Under the pieces are notes generated by a model. It did not search any database, had not been told where the DNA came from, and saw only the letters and a program-made list of their open reading frames with translations. A stretch of 64,000 nt of DNA from Streptomyces bacillaris (GTDB taxonomy: Bacteria; Actinomycetota; Actinomycetes; Streptomycetales; Streptomycetaceae). Shown one piece after another: positions 40,588-48,127 of this stretch. The position numbers were made by a program, and so were the translations under genes. Each line of letters opens with the position of its first letter. The first letter of the stretch is position 1. The stretch is from positions 2,108,001-2,172,000 of the forward strand of contig NZ_CP029378.1 of assembly GCF_003268675.1 (NCBI RefSeq), given 5' to 3'.

Positions 40588-40833
40588 TCAGTGCTCGGTC
40601 GAGTGGAGTGACTCATGGTCGCCTTCGTAGTTGGCCAGTGCCAGGCCGAGGGCGAAGAACGTGGGGGCCCACTCTCCGATGAAGATCCCCCAGCGGTCGG
40701 CGCGTGCGGTACCCGCGTTCTCGGCTTTCATCGATCCGCACCACGAGGCGACGGACAAGCCGATCGACGCGAACGCGGCTGTGTAGGCGTGCTCGGATGT
40801 CAGGCCCTTCTCGTGCAGCATCTTGACGATCAT
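40588..40833 (-). CDS. Small hypothetical membrane protein
   Basis: 81 residues from ATG 40833, with GGAGAG four to five bases upstream. It begins MIVKMLHEKGLTSEHAYTAA, has a hydrophobic helix (AFASIGLSVASWCGS) and a second weaker one (WAPTFFALGLALANY), and ends in an acidic, histidine-containing tail. No family recognised. It is divergent from the DUF4397 gene and terminated by a strong hairpin. It marks the start of an accessory region with lower third-position GC than the flanking core genes. Confidence 0.75.
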   Translation of the reverse strand: MIVKMLHEKGLTSEHAYTAAFASIGLSVASWCGSMKAENAGTARADRWGIFIGEWAPTFFALGLALANYEGDHESLHSTEH

Positions 40834-40960
40834 GACTCTCCGTCGAGTAGTGGGGATACCGTCCCCTCCACGGTCGCCCCTCGAACTCAGGCCCGCATCT
40901 CGAGCGTCACCTCGGTCAGGTGGTGAAGCAGCCGGCCCGGACCCCGCCCAACCACTGCGG

Positions 40961-41023
40961 CCGGAGCGCGACGCCGGGTGCCGCCGTCTCGACGGCGGCG
41001 TTATCACGCTCGTCGCGCTCCGG
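40961..41023. repeat. Nested palindrome upstream of the DUF4397 gene
   Basis: Outer arms CCGGAGCGCGACG (40961-40973) and CGTCGCGCTCCGG (41011-41023) are perfectly complementary; inside, GCCGCCGTC (40980-40988) and GACGGCGGC (40991-40999) pair around two bases. The stretch lies between two divergent genes. A TTGACG at 41050 could be the -35 of the DUF4397 promoter. Candidate regulatory or insulating structure. Confidence 0.55.
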
Positions 41024-41148
41024 CAGCCGGTGTTGGACCGTTCAAGCTGTTGACGGACTTTCCCCGACGGAAGTGAAACCGCGATCGCAGTCCTGGCGGA
41101 ATGCTCCGCACAGACTCCAGTCAAGGAGTCCCGTTGAAGGGAAAGTCC

Positions 41149-41985
41149 ATGACTTCTCGGCCCGTCGCCGCAGCACTCGCCCTGGCCACCGCCACGGTCA
41201 TCGGAGCAGCCGCGGCCGCCCCCGTGGTCGCGGCACCTGCCGCCGCCTCGGACAGCCAGGCCACCGTCTCGGTCTTCCACGCCGTGCCCGGCCTGAAGGT
41301 CGACGTCTACGCCAACGGCAAGGAACTGCTTCCCGACTTCGAGCCCGGGACCCTGACCGACCCACTCAAACTCGACGCAGGCAGCTACGACATCAAGGTC
41401 TTCAAGGACGGCGAGGGCCCTGGCGGCACGCCCGCCATCGAGAAGAAGGTCGATGTCCCGGCCGGGGCCGACGCCACGCTCGTCGCCCACCTGACCGCCG
41501 ACGGCGAACCGGCCCTCAACGCCTTCGTCAACGATGTGTCCAAGGTTCCGGCCGGTAAGGCGCGGCTGACGGTCCGCCACGTCGCCGCCGCTCCGGCCGT
41601 CGACGTGAGGGCCGGAGGTTCCCCGGTCTTCACGGGGCTGAAGAACCCCCAGGAGGTCAAGGGAGAGGTCGACGCCGGCGTCGTCAAGGCCGACGTGACA
41701 CTGGCGGGCACCGACACGGTGGCCATCGGGCCCGCCGATCTCGACCTGGCAGAGGGGACCAACACCGTCGTCTACGCCTGGGGCAGCGCCGGCGACAAGA
41801 ACCTCGCGCTCAAGACGCAGACGTTCAAGGACCTGCACTCCGCCCCGCACGGAGTCCCCGCAGGTGAGACGGGCGAGGGCGCGGTGAACTCCACCGGACT
41901 CCCCGGCTGGACCTTCGCGCTCGGCGGCCTCGCCCTCGTCGGTGCGGCCCTCGGCGGACGTCGGCTGTTCGCCTCGCAGCACTGA
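41149..41985 (+). CDS. Exported DUF4397 surface protein
   Basis: About 278 residues from ATG 41149; a TTG at 41134 has the better ribosome site (AAGGAG at 41123) and adds five residues. A signal peptide (ALALATATVIGAAAAAPVVA) is followed by two tandem DUF4397 beta domains, the first starting TVSVFHAVPGLKVDVYANG, the second LTVRHVAAAPAVDVRAGG. The C-terminus has a hydrophobic helix (TFALGGLALVGAALGG) and RR before the end, the shape of a sortase-anchored or membrane-anchored protein; upstream of the helix stands NSTGLPGW. A class F sortase gene follows. Confidence 0.88.
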   Translation: MTSRPVAAALALATATVIGAAAAAPVVAAPAAASDSQATVSVFHAVPGLKVDVYANGKELLPDFEPGTLTDPLKLDAGSYDIKVFKDGEGPGGTPAIEKKVDVPAGADATLVAHLTADGEPALNAFVNDVSKVPAGKARLTVRHVAAAPAVDVRAGGSPVFTGLKNPQEVKGEVDAGVVKADVTLAGTDTVAIGPADLDLAEGTNTVVYAWGSAGDKNLALKTQTFKDLHSAPHGVPAGETGEGAVNSTGLPGWTFALGGLALVGAALGGRRLFASQH

Positions 41986-42000
41986 ACAACTCCGAAACAG

Positions 42001-42037
42001 GGAGGGGCGGGGGCACGCCTCATCGCTCCGCCCCTCC
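42001..42037 (+). terminator. Hairpin after the DUF4397 gene
   Basis: GGAGGGGCGG (42001-42010) pairs with CCGCCCCTCC (42028-42037), 10 bp with a 17-nt loop, 15 nt after the stop. It may terminate or attenuate reading into the sortase gene. Confidence 0.6.
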
Positions 42038-42082
42038 TTCCACCGCGGTCATCGCACCTACCCGTAGCAGAGGTCTTCGTCG

Positions 42083-42766
42083 ATGAAGCATCGCCAGCCC
42101 CGCGCACGATGGGGGTCTTTCGTCGCTGCCCTCACGGTCCTGCTGGGCCTCGTCGTCTACGCGGGGTTGCGCCTCACCGAGGATGTGGGTCCCGAGGACT
42201 TCGGAGCCCCGCTCGAACCCCGGCCCACGACGACGAGCCTCGCGCCGTCCGGCCCTCCTGCACGCCCTTCCGCGCCGGGTGCCGAATCGTCTTCGAGCCC
42301 CTCGGGAGCGGTGCAACCATCGCCGGCCTTGTTGGTGATCCCCCGGCTAGGTGTGGAGGCTCCCATCGACGCGGTCGGAGTGGCAGCCGACGGCGCGACC
42401 GAGGTCCCCCAGGACGCACGCCGGGTCGGCTGGTATCGCTTCGGTCCTGCTCCCGGGGCCGCAGAGGGGTCGTCGGTGATCGTCGGCCACGTCGACTCGA
42501 AGTCCCAGGGGCTGGGCGTGCTGGCCGAACTCAGGCATGTCGGACGGAACGATCGTGTGGAGGTGCGCGGCGAGGACGGTGCGAGTCGGGTCTACCGGAT
42601 CACGTCCCGCGAAACCGTGCCGAAGCAAGAGCTCGCCGATTCCGGGGTGTTCCGTCGGAACGGCCCGCACGTTCTGAGCATGATCACCTGCACCGGGCCG
42701 TACCACAAGGACAGAGGCGGATACCAGGACAACCTCGTGGTCACCGCCGTGCCGGAATCGAGCTGA
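42083..42766 (+). CDS. Class F sortase
   Basis: 227 residues. One N-terminal membrane anchor (SFVAALTVLLGLVVYAGL), a Ser/Pro-rich linker (residues ~45-80) and the sortase barrel beginning LLVIPRLGVEAPID. Catalytic histidine in VIVGHVDS, cysteine in LSMITCTGPY and an arginine in the following KDRGGYQDN loop, the class F arrangement. It would attach surface proteins to the wall; the DUF4397 protein encoded 97 nt upstream is the obvious candidate. Stop is followed closely by the sigma factor promoter. Confidence 0.92.
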   Translation: MKHRQPRARWGSFVAALTVLLGLVVYAGLRLTEDVGPEDFGAPLEPRPTTTSLAPSGPPARPSAPGAESSSSPSGAVQPSPALLVIPRLGVEAPIDAVGVAADGATEVPQDARRVGWYRFGPAPGAAEGSSVIVGHVDSKSQGLGVLAELRHVGRNDRVEVRGEDGASRVYRITSRETVPKQELADSGVFRRNGPHVLSMITCTGPYHKDRGGYQDNLVVTAVPESS

Positions 42767-42800
42767 CGATGCCCTGGGGTGGCCCACGAGTTCTTGCTAC

Positions 42801-42806
42801 TAGCCT
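42801..42806 (+). promoter_or_regulatory. -10 element of a likely leaderless sigma-factor message
   Basis: TAGCCT stands seven bases before GTG 42814, exactly where a -10 element would place the transcript start on the start codon. No Shine-Dalgarno sequence precedes that GTG. I could not identify a convincing -35. Confidence 0.45.
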
Positions 42807-42813
42807 GTACGAC

Positions 42814-43371
42814 GTGCAGACAACGGATGATGACATCGCCAAGGGGTTCGCCCTGGGCGATGAAGCATGTCTTGCCGCCGCCTATCGCCGATGGGGCTCC
42901 CTCGTCTATAGCGCTGCCAGCCGTGCTCTAGGAGATTCGGAGGAGGCCAAGGACGTAGCGCAACAGGTCTTCATCGGTGCCTGGCGAGGGCGAGCCGGCT
43001 TTCAGCCCGAGCGAGGAACGCTGGCCGGTTGGCTGATGGGCATCACGCGTTCCAAGATCGCCGATGCACTGGACCAGCGTTCTCGGCGTCGACGTGATCT
43101 GCAGGCGGTGTCCGCCGCCAAGGTCGAGGAGACACTGGCCGACGAGGCAACGCCGAACCGGGTCGTGGACCAGCTCATGGTCAGGGAGTTCCTTGCGCAA
43201 CTGTCGGATTCCCAGCGGCAGGTGCTGGAGATGACGTTCTTCGACGATCTCACTCAGGCGCAGATCGCGGAACGTACCGGGCTGCCGCTGGGCACGGTGA
43301 AAACGCACGCACGACGTGGGCTCATCGCGCTGAAGCGCAGGATGGAGGAGGTGGAAGGTGCAGCACACTGA
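42814..43371 (+). CDS. ECF sigma factor, with adjacent anti-sigma
   Basis: 185 residues from GTG 42814; ATG 42769 in the same frame is an alternative. Sigma region 2 is LGDEACLAAAYRRWGSLVY to DVAQQVFIGAWRGR, region 4 is LSDSQRQVLEMTFFDDLTQ to GLPLGTVKTHARRGL. The gene overlaps the anti-sigma start by 14 nt, a classic switch pair. Targets probably include neighbouring envelope genes, but no consensus promoter was found. Region 2-4 sequence resembles SigK/SigL-type ECF factors partnered with RskA-like proteins. Confidence 0.93.
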   Translation: MQTTDDDIAKGFALGDEACLAAAYRRWGSLVYSAASRALGDSEEAKDVAQQVFIGAWRGRAGFQPERGTLAGWLMGITRSKIADALDQRSRRRRDLQAVSAAKVEETLADEATPNRVVDQLMVREFLAQLSDSQRQVLEMTFFDDLTQAQIAERTGLPLGTVKTHARRGLIALKRRMEEVEGAAH

Positions 43372-44134
43372 TCTCGATCAGTTGGCGATGCTCGCCCTGG
43401 GCGATGTACCGCCGCCGTCCGTCGCGGCGCACGTGGCCGACTGCGCGGAGTGCTCGGCGGAACTGACCGATCTGCGGCGGATGCTCGACATGGGGCGTTC
43501 GGCGTCCACGCCACCGGAACTGCTGGAGCCGCCGCCGGAGGTGTGGGCGGGCATCTGCGCGGAACTGGAGTTGCCGTCCCAGGCTGAAGGTGTCCCCTCC
43601 GACGACGGGGGCGATCGGAGCTACGCCGACCCGCCGAGCACCCGGCCCAACGATCCGACTCGGCAATCGGAGCGCCCGGTGGGCAAGCGCGCGCCACGGT
43701 GGCGGTCCGCATTCGGCCTTGCGGCCGCAGCCGCGCTCCTCGGTGCTGCGGCGGGCAGCGGCATCACCTGGTGGGCGGTGGACCGCGAGCAGCCCCCCAC
43801 CCTCGCCGGCACGAGCCAGGCCCTCGAACCCTTGGTGCCCAGCGCACTCGGGTCCGCGCGGACGGGGGATCTGTCGGGGCAGCGCTCGCTCGACATCAAG
43901 GTCGAGGGTCTCCCGAAGACCTCGGGGTACTTCGAGGTCTGGCTCATGGATCGCAGTCACAGGAAACTCATCTCGATGGGCGTCCTCGGTGCTGACGGTC
44001 ACGCCGTCCTGCCCGTTCCCGAGAACGTCGATCTGACGGAGTACTCGATCGTGGACGTCTCCGTCCAGGAGTTCAACGGCAGTCCCGAGCACTCGGGTAA
44101 CAGCGTGGTACGCGGAGCCTTCGCCGCCACCTGA
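43358..44134 (+). CDS. Zinc-finger anti-sigma factor (RskA-like)
   Basis: 258 residues from GTG 43358, with GGAGGAGG upstream. Residues ~25-36 contain HVADCAECSAEL, the H-x3-C-x2-C anti-sigma zinc motif. A membrane helix (FGLAAAAALLGAAAGSGITWW) near residue 130 separates it from an external RskA-type beta domain (LDIKVEGLPKTSGYFEVWLM ... YSIVDVSVQEFNGSP). It should hold the upstream sigma factor at the membrane until an envelope signal causes release, presumably by site-1/site-2 proteolysis. Confidence 0.92.
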   Translation: MQHTDLDQLAMLALGDVPPPSVAAHVADCAECSAELTDLRRMLDMGRSASTPPELLEPPPEVWAGICAELELPSQAEGVPSDDGGDRSYADPPSTRPNDPTRQSERPVGKRAPRWRSAFGLAAAAALLGAAAGSGITWWAVDREQPPTLAGTSQALEPLVPSALGSARTGDLSGQRSLDIKVEGLPKTSGYFEVWLMDRSHRKLISMGVLGADGHAVLPVPENVDLTEYSIVDVSVQEFNGSPEHSGNSVVRGAFAAT

Positions 44135-44155
44135 TGGCGCGGACCTCCTACCGGG

Positions 44156-44211
44156 TCGTCGAAGAGGGTTGGGTCCTGCGGCATGCCGCAGGACCCAACC
44201 CTCTTCGACGA
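44156..44211. terminator. 56-bp perfect palindrome between convergent genes
   Basis: Arms 44156-44183 and 44184-44211 are exactly complementary over 28 bases with no loop, centred on GCATGC. Outermost bases are TCGTCGAAGAGG. The anti-sigma gene (+) ends 21 nt to the left and the DUF4383 gene (-) ends two bases to the right, so it would act as a terminator for both. Confidence 0.85.
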
Positions 44212-44213
44212 GG

Positions 44214-44816
44214 TCACCCCGGGACTGCGTCCGGGTCACTCGGACTCACCGGCGGATGCTCACGGTCCGGGCCGGGTTGCAGCTGGGGCCGCACCACCGG
44301 GGCGGTGGGCGAGGCGATGGAGAGCCGTCGCCTGAGGATTGCCTCGCGAGCCGCCTCGCGGGGGTGGCGCCTTCGCCAGTAGGGATTTTCGTGCGACAGC
44401 TTGCTGGAGACCCGACCGTACATACCGAACGTCAGAATCAGCAGGCCCATGACGAAGCTGAACATGACGTTCGTCATCCCGAAGTCGAGGAAGTTGGCCT
44501 GCCTGTCCAGAACGAACAGATGGTAGAAGCCGCTCACTAGGAAGAGCGCCCCTACTGTCAGGTTCAATGTCGAGGCGAAGTTCCCTCCCACCCCAGCGCC
44601 TACGAGCAGGGCCAGACCGACGACCACGGAGACCGTGCTGAGAGCCGCGTTGGTCGTCATGCCTGCGATCCGGTCCCCCGACGTGCTGAAGGGAGTCAGA
44701 GCATCGGCGAAGCCCAGGGACCCGAAGACGAGCAGAATGCATCCGCACAGAGCCGCACCGGCGCGGTACACACTGGCCAGGTGGTGATCTACGGGGAGTT
44801 CGTCCCTGAGCTTCAT
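44214..44816 (-). CDS. DUF4383-type membrane protein
   Basis: 200 residues from ATG 44816 (GGGAG site upstream). Four hydrophobic helices: GAALCGCILLVFGSLGFA, AALSTVSVVVGLALLVGAG, NLTVGALFLVSGFYHLFVL and TNVMFSFVMGLLILTFGMY, with the GFYHL motif I associate with DUF4383 proteins. The C-terminal 60 residues are basic and proline-rich. Its ATG overlaps the stop of the 35-residue peptide gene, so its translation depends on that small frame. Confidence 0.85.
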   Translation of the reverse strand: MKLRDELPVDHHLASVYRAGAALCGCILLVFGSLGFADALTPFSTSGDRIAGMTTNAALSTVSVVVGLALLVGAGVGGNFASTLNLTVGALFLVSGFYHLFVLDRQANFLDFGMTNVMFSFVMGLLILTFGMYGRVSSKLSHENPYWRRRHPREAAREAILRRRLSIASPTAPVVRPQLQPGPDREHPPVSPSDPDAVPG

Positions 44817-44920
44817 CGCGGCACTCCCGCCCGCCGGCTGACGGCAGGCCAGAACACGATTCCGACCAGGCGGTCCCCCGCACTTCTGAACATGACGATT
44901 TCCTTCTCCGACACGGTCAC
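44813..44920 (-). CDS. 35-residue peptide coupled to the DUF4383 gene
   Basis: GTG 44920 with a near-perfect AGGAGG seven bases upstream; the frame reads MTVSEKEIVMFRSAGDRL, then VGIVFWPAVSRRAGVPR, and its TGA overlaps the next ATG (ATGA). Charged N-terminus, one short hydrophobic stretch, basic C-terminus. It may be a small membrane-associated peptide or a leader frame that opens the DUF4383 start. The strong ribosome site is the main evidence that it is translated. Confidence 0.6.
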   Translation of the reverse strand: MTVSEKEIVMFRSAGDRLVGIVFWPAVSRRAGVPR

Positions 44921-45238
44921 GGGTACTCCTCCTGTTGAGGACGGACGAAACTGTTCCTGAATTCGTGGGGCTCTCGGGTTCGGATGCAGATGGACACGGA
45001 CAGATGGGCGAATTCGCCCGATCGGCGGGACAAGGCAGGCATCCGGGCAGACGCCGTCGTCGTGGGCTCGGGCCGGGCCGCTGCTCGCCCACCGGCTCCA
45101 CGGCCACGGGCGCCGGTACCACCCGGTCGCGGGGCGGCTCCCCGCCTCCGTAGCGGCAGACATCCCGCCGGTGAATCCAAGGAGTACTCGGTCGCGGAAC
45201 ACAGCGTGTCGCGAAGTTCACCGAGCCAAGGAGTGCCC
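44921..45238. other. Divergent promoter region, no gene seen
   Basis: 318 nt between the peptide/DUF4383 unit and the lipocalin gene. It should hold both promoters. Features: a small hairpin GCGGGG/CCCCGC near 45130-45146 and the phrase CCAAGGAGT occurring twice (near 45176 and 45226), the second being the lipocalin ribosome site. Open frames here lack coding bias. Confidence 0.5.
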
Positions 45239-45838
45239 GTGTCCGATTCACCTCTGCTCCGACGCGCAGCCGCTGTCGCTGTCTGCTCCGTCCTGACACT
45301 GGCCGGCACCGCCGCTACCGGCGCGAGTGCCGCCGAACTGCAGCAGGTCAGCCGGGTCGATCTGGGCAGGTACGCCGGTACCTGGTATCAAATTGCCGCA
45401 GTACCACAGCTGTTCGAGGTCCAGTGCAAGAAGAACGTGCGGGCTCAGTACCGCCCGAAGTCCGACGGGAGCGTCGGCGTCCGCAACACCTGTACCACGT
45501 GGTGGGGATCAACCAGTGAGGTGAACGGTGCGGCACGCGCGCTGGACGCCTCGAACACACGCCTGAACGTCTCCTTCGTTCCGCGGCCCGGCGGAGGTTT
45601 CGTGCACAGCGGGGACGCCAACTATGTCGTGGTGGGGCTGGCCGCGGACTACTCCTGGGCGGCCGTCACCAACGACGAGCGATCCGCAGGGTTCCTCCTG
45701 TCCAGGGCGCCGTCCCTGGGGTCCGGTGAATCAGCCGCCGCGGTGGCCGCGTTCACCGACGCGGGCGTCGACCCGTGCGGTCTTCGTCTCACGCGCCAGG
45801 ACGGCGGAGTCACGCGGACCGCTTCGCTCTGCAGCTGA
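45239..45838 (+). CDS. Secreted bacterial lipocalin
   Basis: 199 residues from GTG 45239, with AAGGAG five bases upstream. A Sec signal (AAAVAVCSVLTLAGTAATGASA) ends at ASA|AE. The lipocalin signature RYAGTWYQIAAVPQLFE follows, then NTCTTWWG and the late motif NYVVVGLAADYSWAAVTNDE and GFLLSRAP. This is the Blc-type barrel, which binds fatty acids or lysophospholipids. There is no lipobox, so it is released rather than membrane-tethered, unlike E. coli Blc. Four cysteines in the mature part could form disulfides. Confidence 0.9.
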   Translation: MSDSPLLRRAAAVAVCSVLTLAGTAATGASAAELQQVSRVDLGRYAGTWYQIAAVPQLFEVQCKKNVRAQYRPKSDGSVGVRNTCTTWWGSTSEVNGAARALDASNTRLNVSFVPRPGGGFVHSGDANYVVVGLAADYSWAAVTNDERSAGFLLSRAPSLGSGESAAAVAAFTDAGVDPCGLRLTRQDGGVTRTASLCS

Positions 45839-45881
45839 CTGCCGACCGTCGCCCGGACAGCGCCTCGTCCTCCGTTCCTCG

Positions 45882-47969
45882 TCACGAGGGAACACGCATG
45901 CGCGAGGCGCGGTCCGGGGCCCTTCCTTCCGCCGGGCCGCCCACGGAGCCCGCCACGGCCGCGTAGTAGTCGACCAGAGACCGGGCCATGGCGGTCGAGG
46001 AGTACGTCGAGCGGACGAGATCCCTCGCGCGGCAGGCCATGACCCGGGCTTCCTCGTCCCCGACCCCCAGCAACCGCCGCAGCCCTCCACCGAGAGCACG
46101 CGAGCTCGACGTGTCCAGCAGCAGGCCGTTCATCCCGTCCACAAGGTAGTGCGGAACGCCCCCACGTTCAGGCCCTGCCACCAGCAGACCGGCCTCCATC
46201 GCCTCCAGCAGGGCCAGGCCGAACTCCTCCTTCGCGCTCGGGCACACGTACCGGGTGCGAAAGCGTCTCGCCGGGTCCGCGAGGGCACGCTCCAGCATGC
46301 GTACCTCGTCGTTGGAGAGGGCAGGCAGAAGGAGCAGCCGTCTTCCCGCTTCAGGTGAGGAGGAGACGGCCTCACCGATCCGCTCACGCATCGCACGCTC
46401 CACGGGATCCCCGTCTGCCGGCGGGCCGCCACCCACGATGACGAGGATCGACCTCTCGTGGCACCCTGAGTCCACCCAGGCCCTGGTCAGGACGTCTTGC
46501 TGTTTCACGGGGTGCAACCTCCCGACGCTGAGCAGGATCGTCGGTGTGCGGGAGGAGCCGGCCGAGGCGACCGCGTCGATCCTGCCGAGCAGCTCCTCCC
46601 GGCGACGGGCCTCGTCGGCCGGGGCTCGGTAGAGGGGAATGCCCTCCGGCGCCGACCCTGCCGTACCTCCGGCGGCCCGGTCGGCCAACTGCGGGAAGTA
46701 CGTGTTCAGTCCGGGCTGTTCTCCGTCGCTCTGCGCTATCCCGACGACGAGATCGGCTCGCTCGATCAGCCGGTCCGCGAGAAACACCCGGTGCAGGTCA
46801 TGGCGTAGAGCGGTTGGTTCCGCTCCAGGTGCGTCGTACCGTTCCGTGATCTGGCGGTGCGGGTCCGGCGTTGCGGTGAAGACAAGGCCCGCCCCCGCCC
46901 TTCGGGCCGCTTCGGCAAGGGCGAGTGAGCCGTCGTCGGCATAGCGGACATGGAGCACGTCGACCGGCCTGCCCAGCAGGCCGAAGAGTCTGGCCGCCCA
47001 CCAGGCCATCGCCTCGCGGTGGCGCCCCATGTCCTCGGGACGCACATGGCTGGGGCTGTCTACAGGAAGTCTGAGGATCCAGTGCCCGTCTGCGCGACGC
47101 TTCAGCAGGGCCGGGTCAGCCTCCAGCTCCGGCCGGCACGCGGGCACCACGGTGAGCACTCCGGCGACATGCGGAATCTCTGCGAGAGAGTCCCCCAAGG
47201 AACTCAGGAGCACGCTGAGACCACCGCTGGGACCCTCGCCCGGCCGGTCCAGATGCCCCATGAGCATGGACTGGGCGACAATGATCCCGGGAGGCAGGCC
47301 GACGCTTTCAACGCCGGCCGGGGGGCCGTCGCGCAGGACTCCCCCGAGCAACCGCTCGTACGCGTCCGCCCGCCCGCCGGAACCGCTGGGCAGGAGGTGT
47401 GTGCAGCCGTAGGCCGCGAGCAGCCGCCAGGCCGCGTGACGCACTCCCCGGTCTCCTCCGACGGACAGTGGGAGCAGTTGCGCCGTGGGGAGAGGCCGCA
47501 GGCACGAGGACGCGGCCAGATCGAGCAGGAGCCGTACGGAATCGAGATCCCGGGTGCTCCGGAGGCCTTGCCGCAACGCGGCCGTGGCCCTCCCCGCCTC
47601 GTGGTGCCTCACGACGTCGGGCCATGCATCGAACACCGCTGCCCTGGTGCGGGCGCAACCGTCCAGAAGCCGGACGCACGCCAGCGGGGACGGCACGATC
47701 CCTGTCCGTAGCCGGTGACGCAACCGGGCCAGTGCCATGTCCCGGGAGGAGGCGAGAACGGGAGGCCGGGCCGGGGCGGCATCCGGGCGGTACTCGGCGT
47801 GCACGAGTTCTGCCAACAGGTTCGGTGCGGACGTACGCCGGAACGGCTGGCGACCGGCCGACTGCCTCCAGTAGTCCGCCCTGGCCGCCACGAACGGATC
47901 GGACGGGGTCATCACACCGCCTCGCGTGGTGCGGTCTGCATCGGTCGCGGCAGGGTGAGAGCGATTCAT
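45882..47969 (-). CDS. GT4-type glycosyltransferase with long N-terminal extension
   Basis: 695 residues from ATG 47969 (GAGGAG five bases upstream). Residues 1-230 show no motif I know: an arginine-rich, helical region (LARLRHRLRTGIVPSPLACVR). The rest is a GT-B fold: IIVAQSMLMGHLDRPGEGPSGG, a donor domain with ILLSVGRLHPVKQQDVLTRA and the E-x7-E signature EEFGLALLEAMEAGLLVAGP. This resembles retaining sucrose-phosphate/trehalose-type transferases. Donor and acceptor unknown. Divergent from another glycosyltransferase gene, so the pair probably works on one glycan. Confidence 0.83.
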   Translation of the reverse strand: MNRSHPAATDADRTTRGGVMTPSDPFVAARADYWRQSAGRQPFRRTSAPNLLAELVHAEYRPDAAPARPPVLASSRDMALARLRHRLRTGIVPSPLACVRLLDGCARTRAAVFDAWPDVVRHHEAGRATAALRQGLRSTRDLDSVRLLLDLAASSCLRPLPTAQLLPLSVGGDRGVRHAAWRLLAAYGCTHLLPSGSGGRADAYERLLGGVLRDGPPAGVESVGLPPGIIVAQSMLMGHLDRPGEGPSGGLSVLLSSLGDSLAEIPHVAGVLTVVPACRPELEADPALLKRRADGHWILRLPVDSPSHVRPEDMGRHREAMAWWAARLFGLLGRPVDVLHVRYADDGSLALAEAARRAGAGLVFTATPDPHRQITERYDAPGAEPTALRHDLHRVFLADRLIERADLVVGIAQSDGEQPGLNTYFPQLADRAAGGTAGSAPEGIPLYRAPADEARRREELLGRIDAVASAGSSRTPTILLSVGRLHPVKQQDVLTRAWVDSGCHERSILVIVGGGPPADGDPVERAMRERIGEAVSSSPEAGRRLLLLPALSNDEVRMLERALADPARRFRTRYVCPSAKEEFGLALLEAMEAGLLVAGPERGGVPHYLVDGMNGLLLDTSSSRALGGGLRRLLGVGDEEARVMACRARDLVRSTYSSTAMARSLVDYYAAVAGSVGGPAEGRAPDRASRMRVPS

Positions 47970-48127
47970 CGGAACTCCTCGACGACGAGAGCCGGCCTGT
48001 AGTGATTCGTCGAAGGTCCGGAGGATGGATGCACGAGATGCGGAGAAGCGAGGGTCCCCGCCTCAAACCCTTCGGATGCTCAGGAAGACGTGCATCCGCG
48101 GCACCGCCTCGAGGGGAATCCCGGGAT

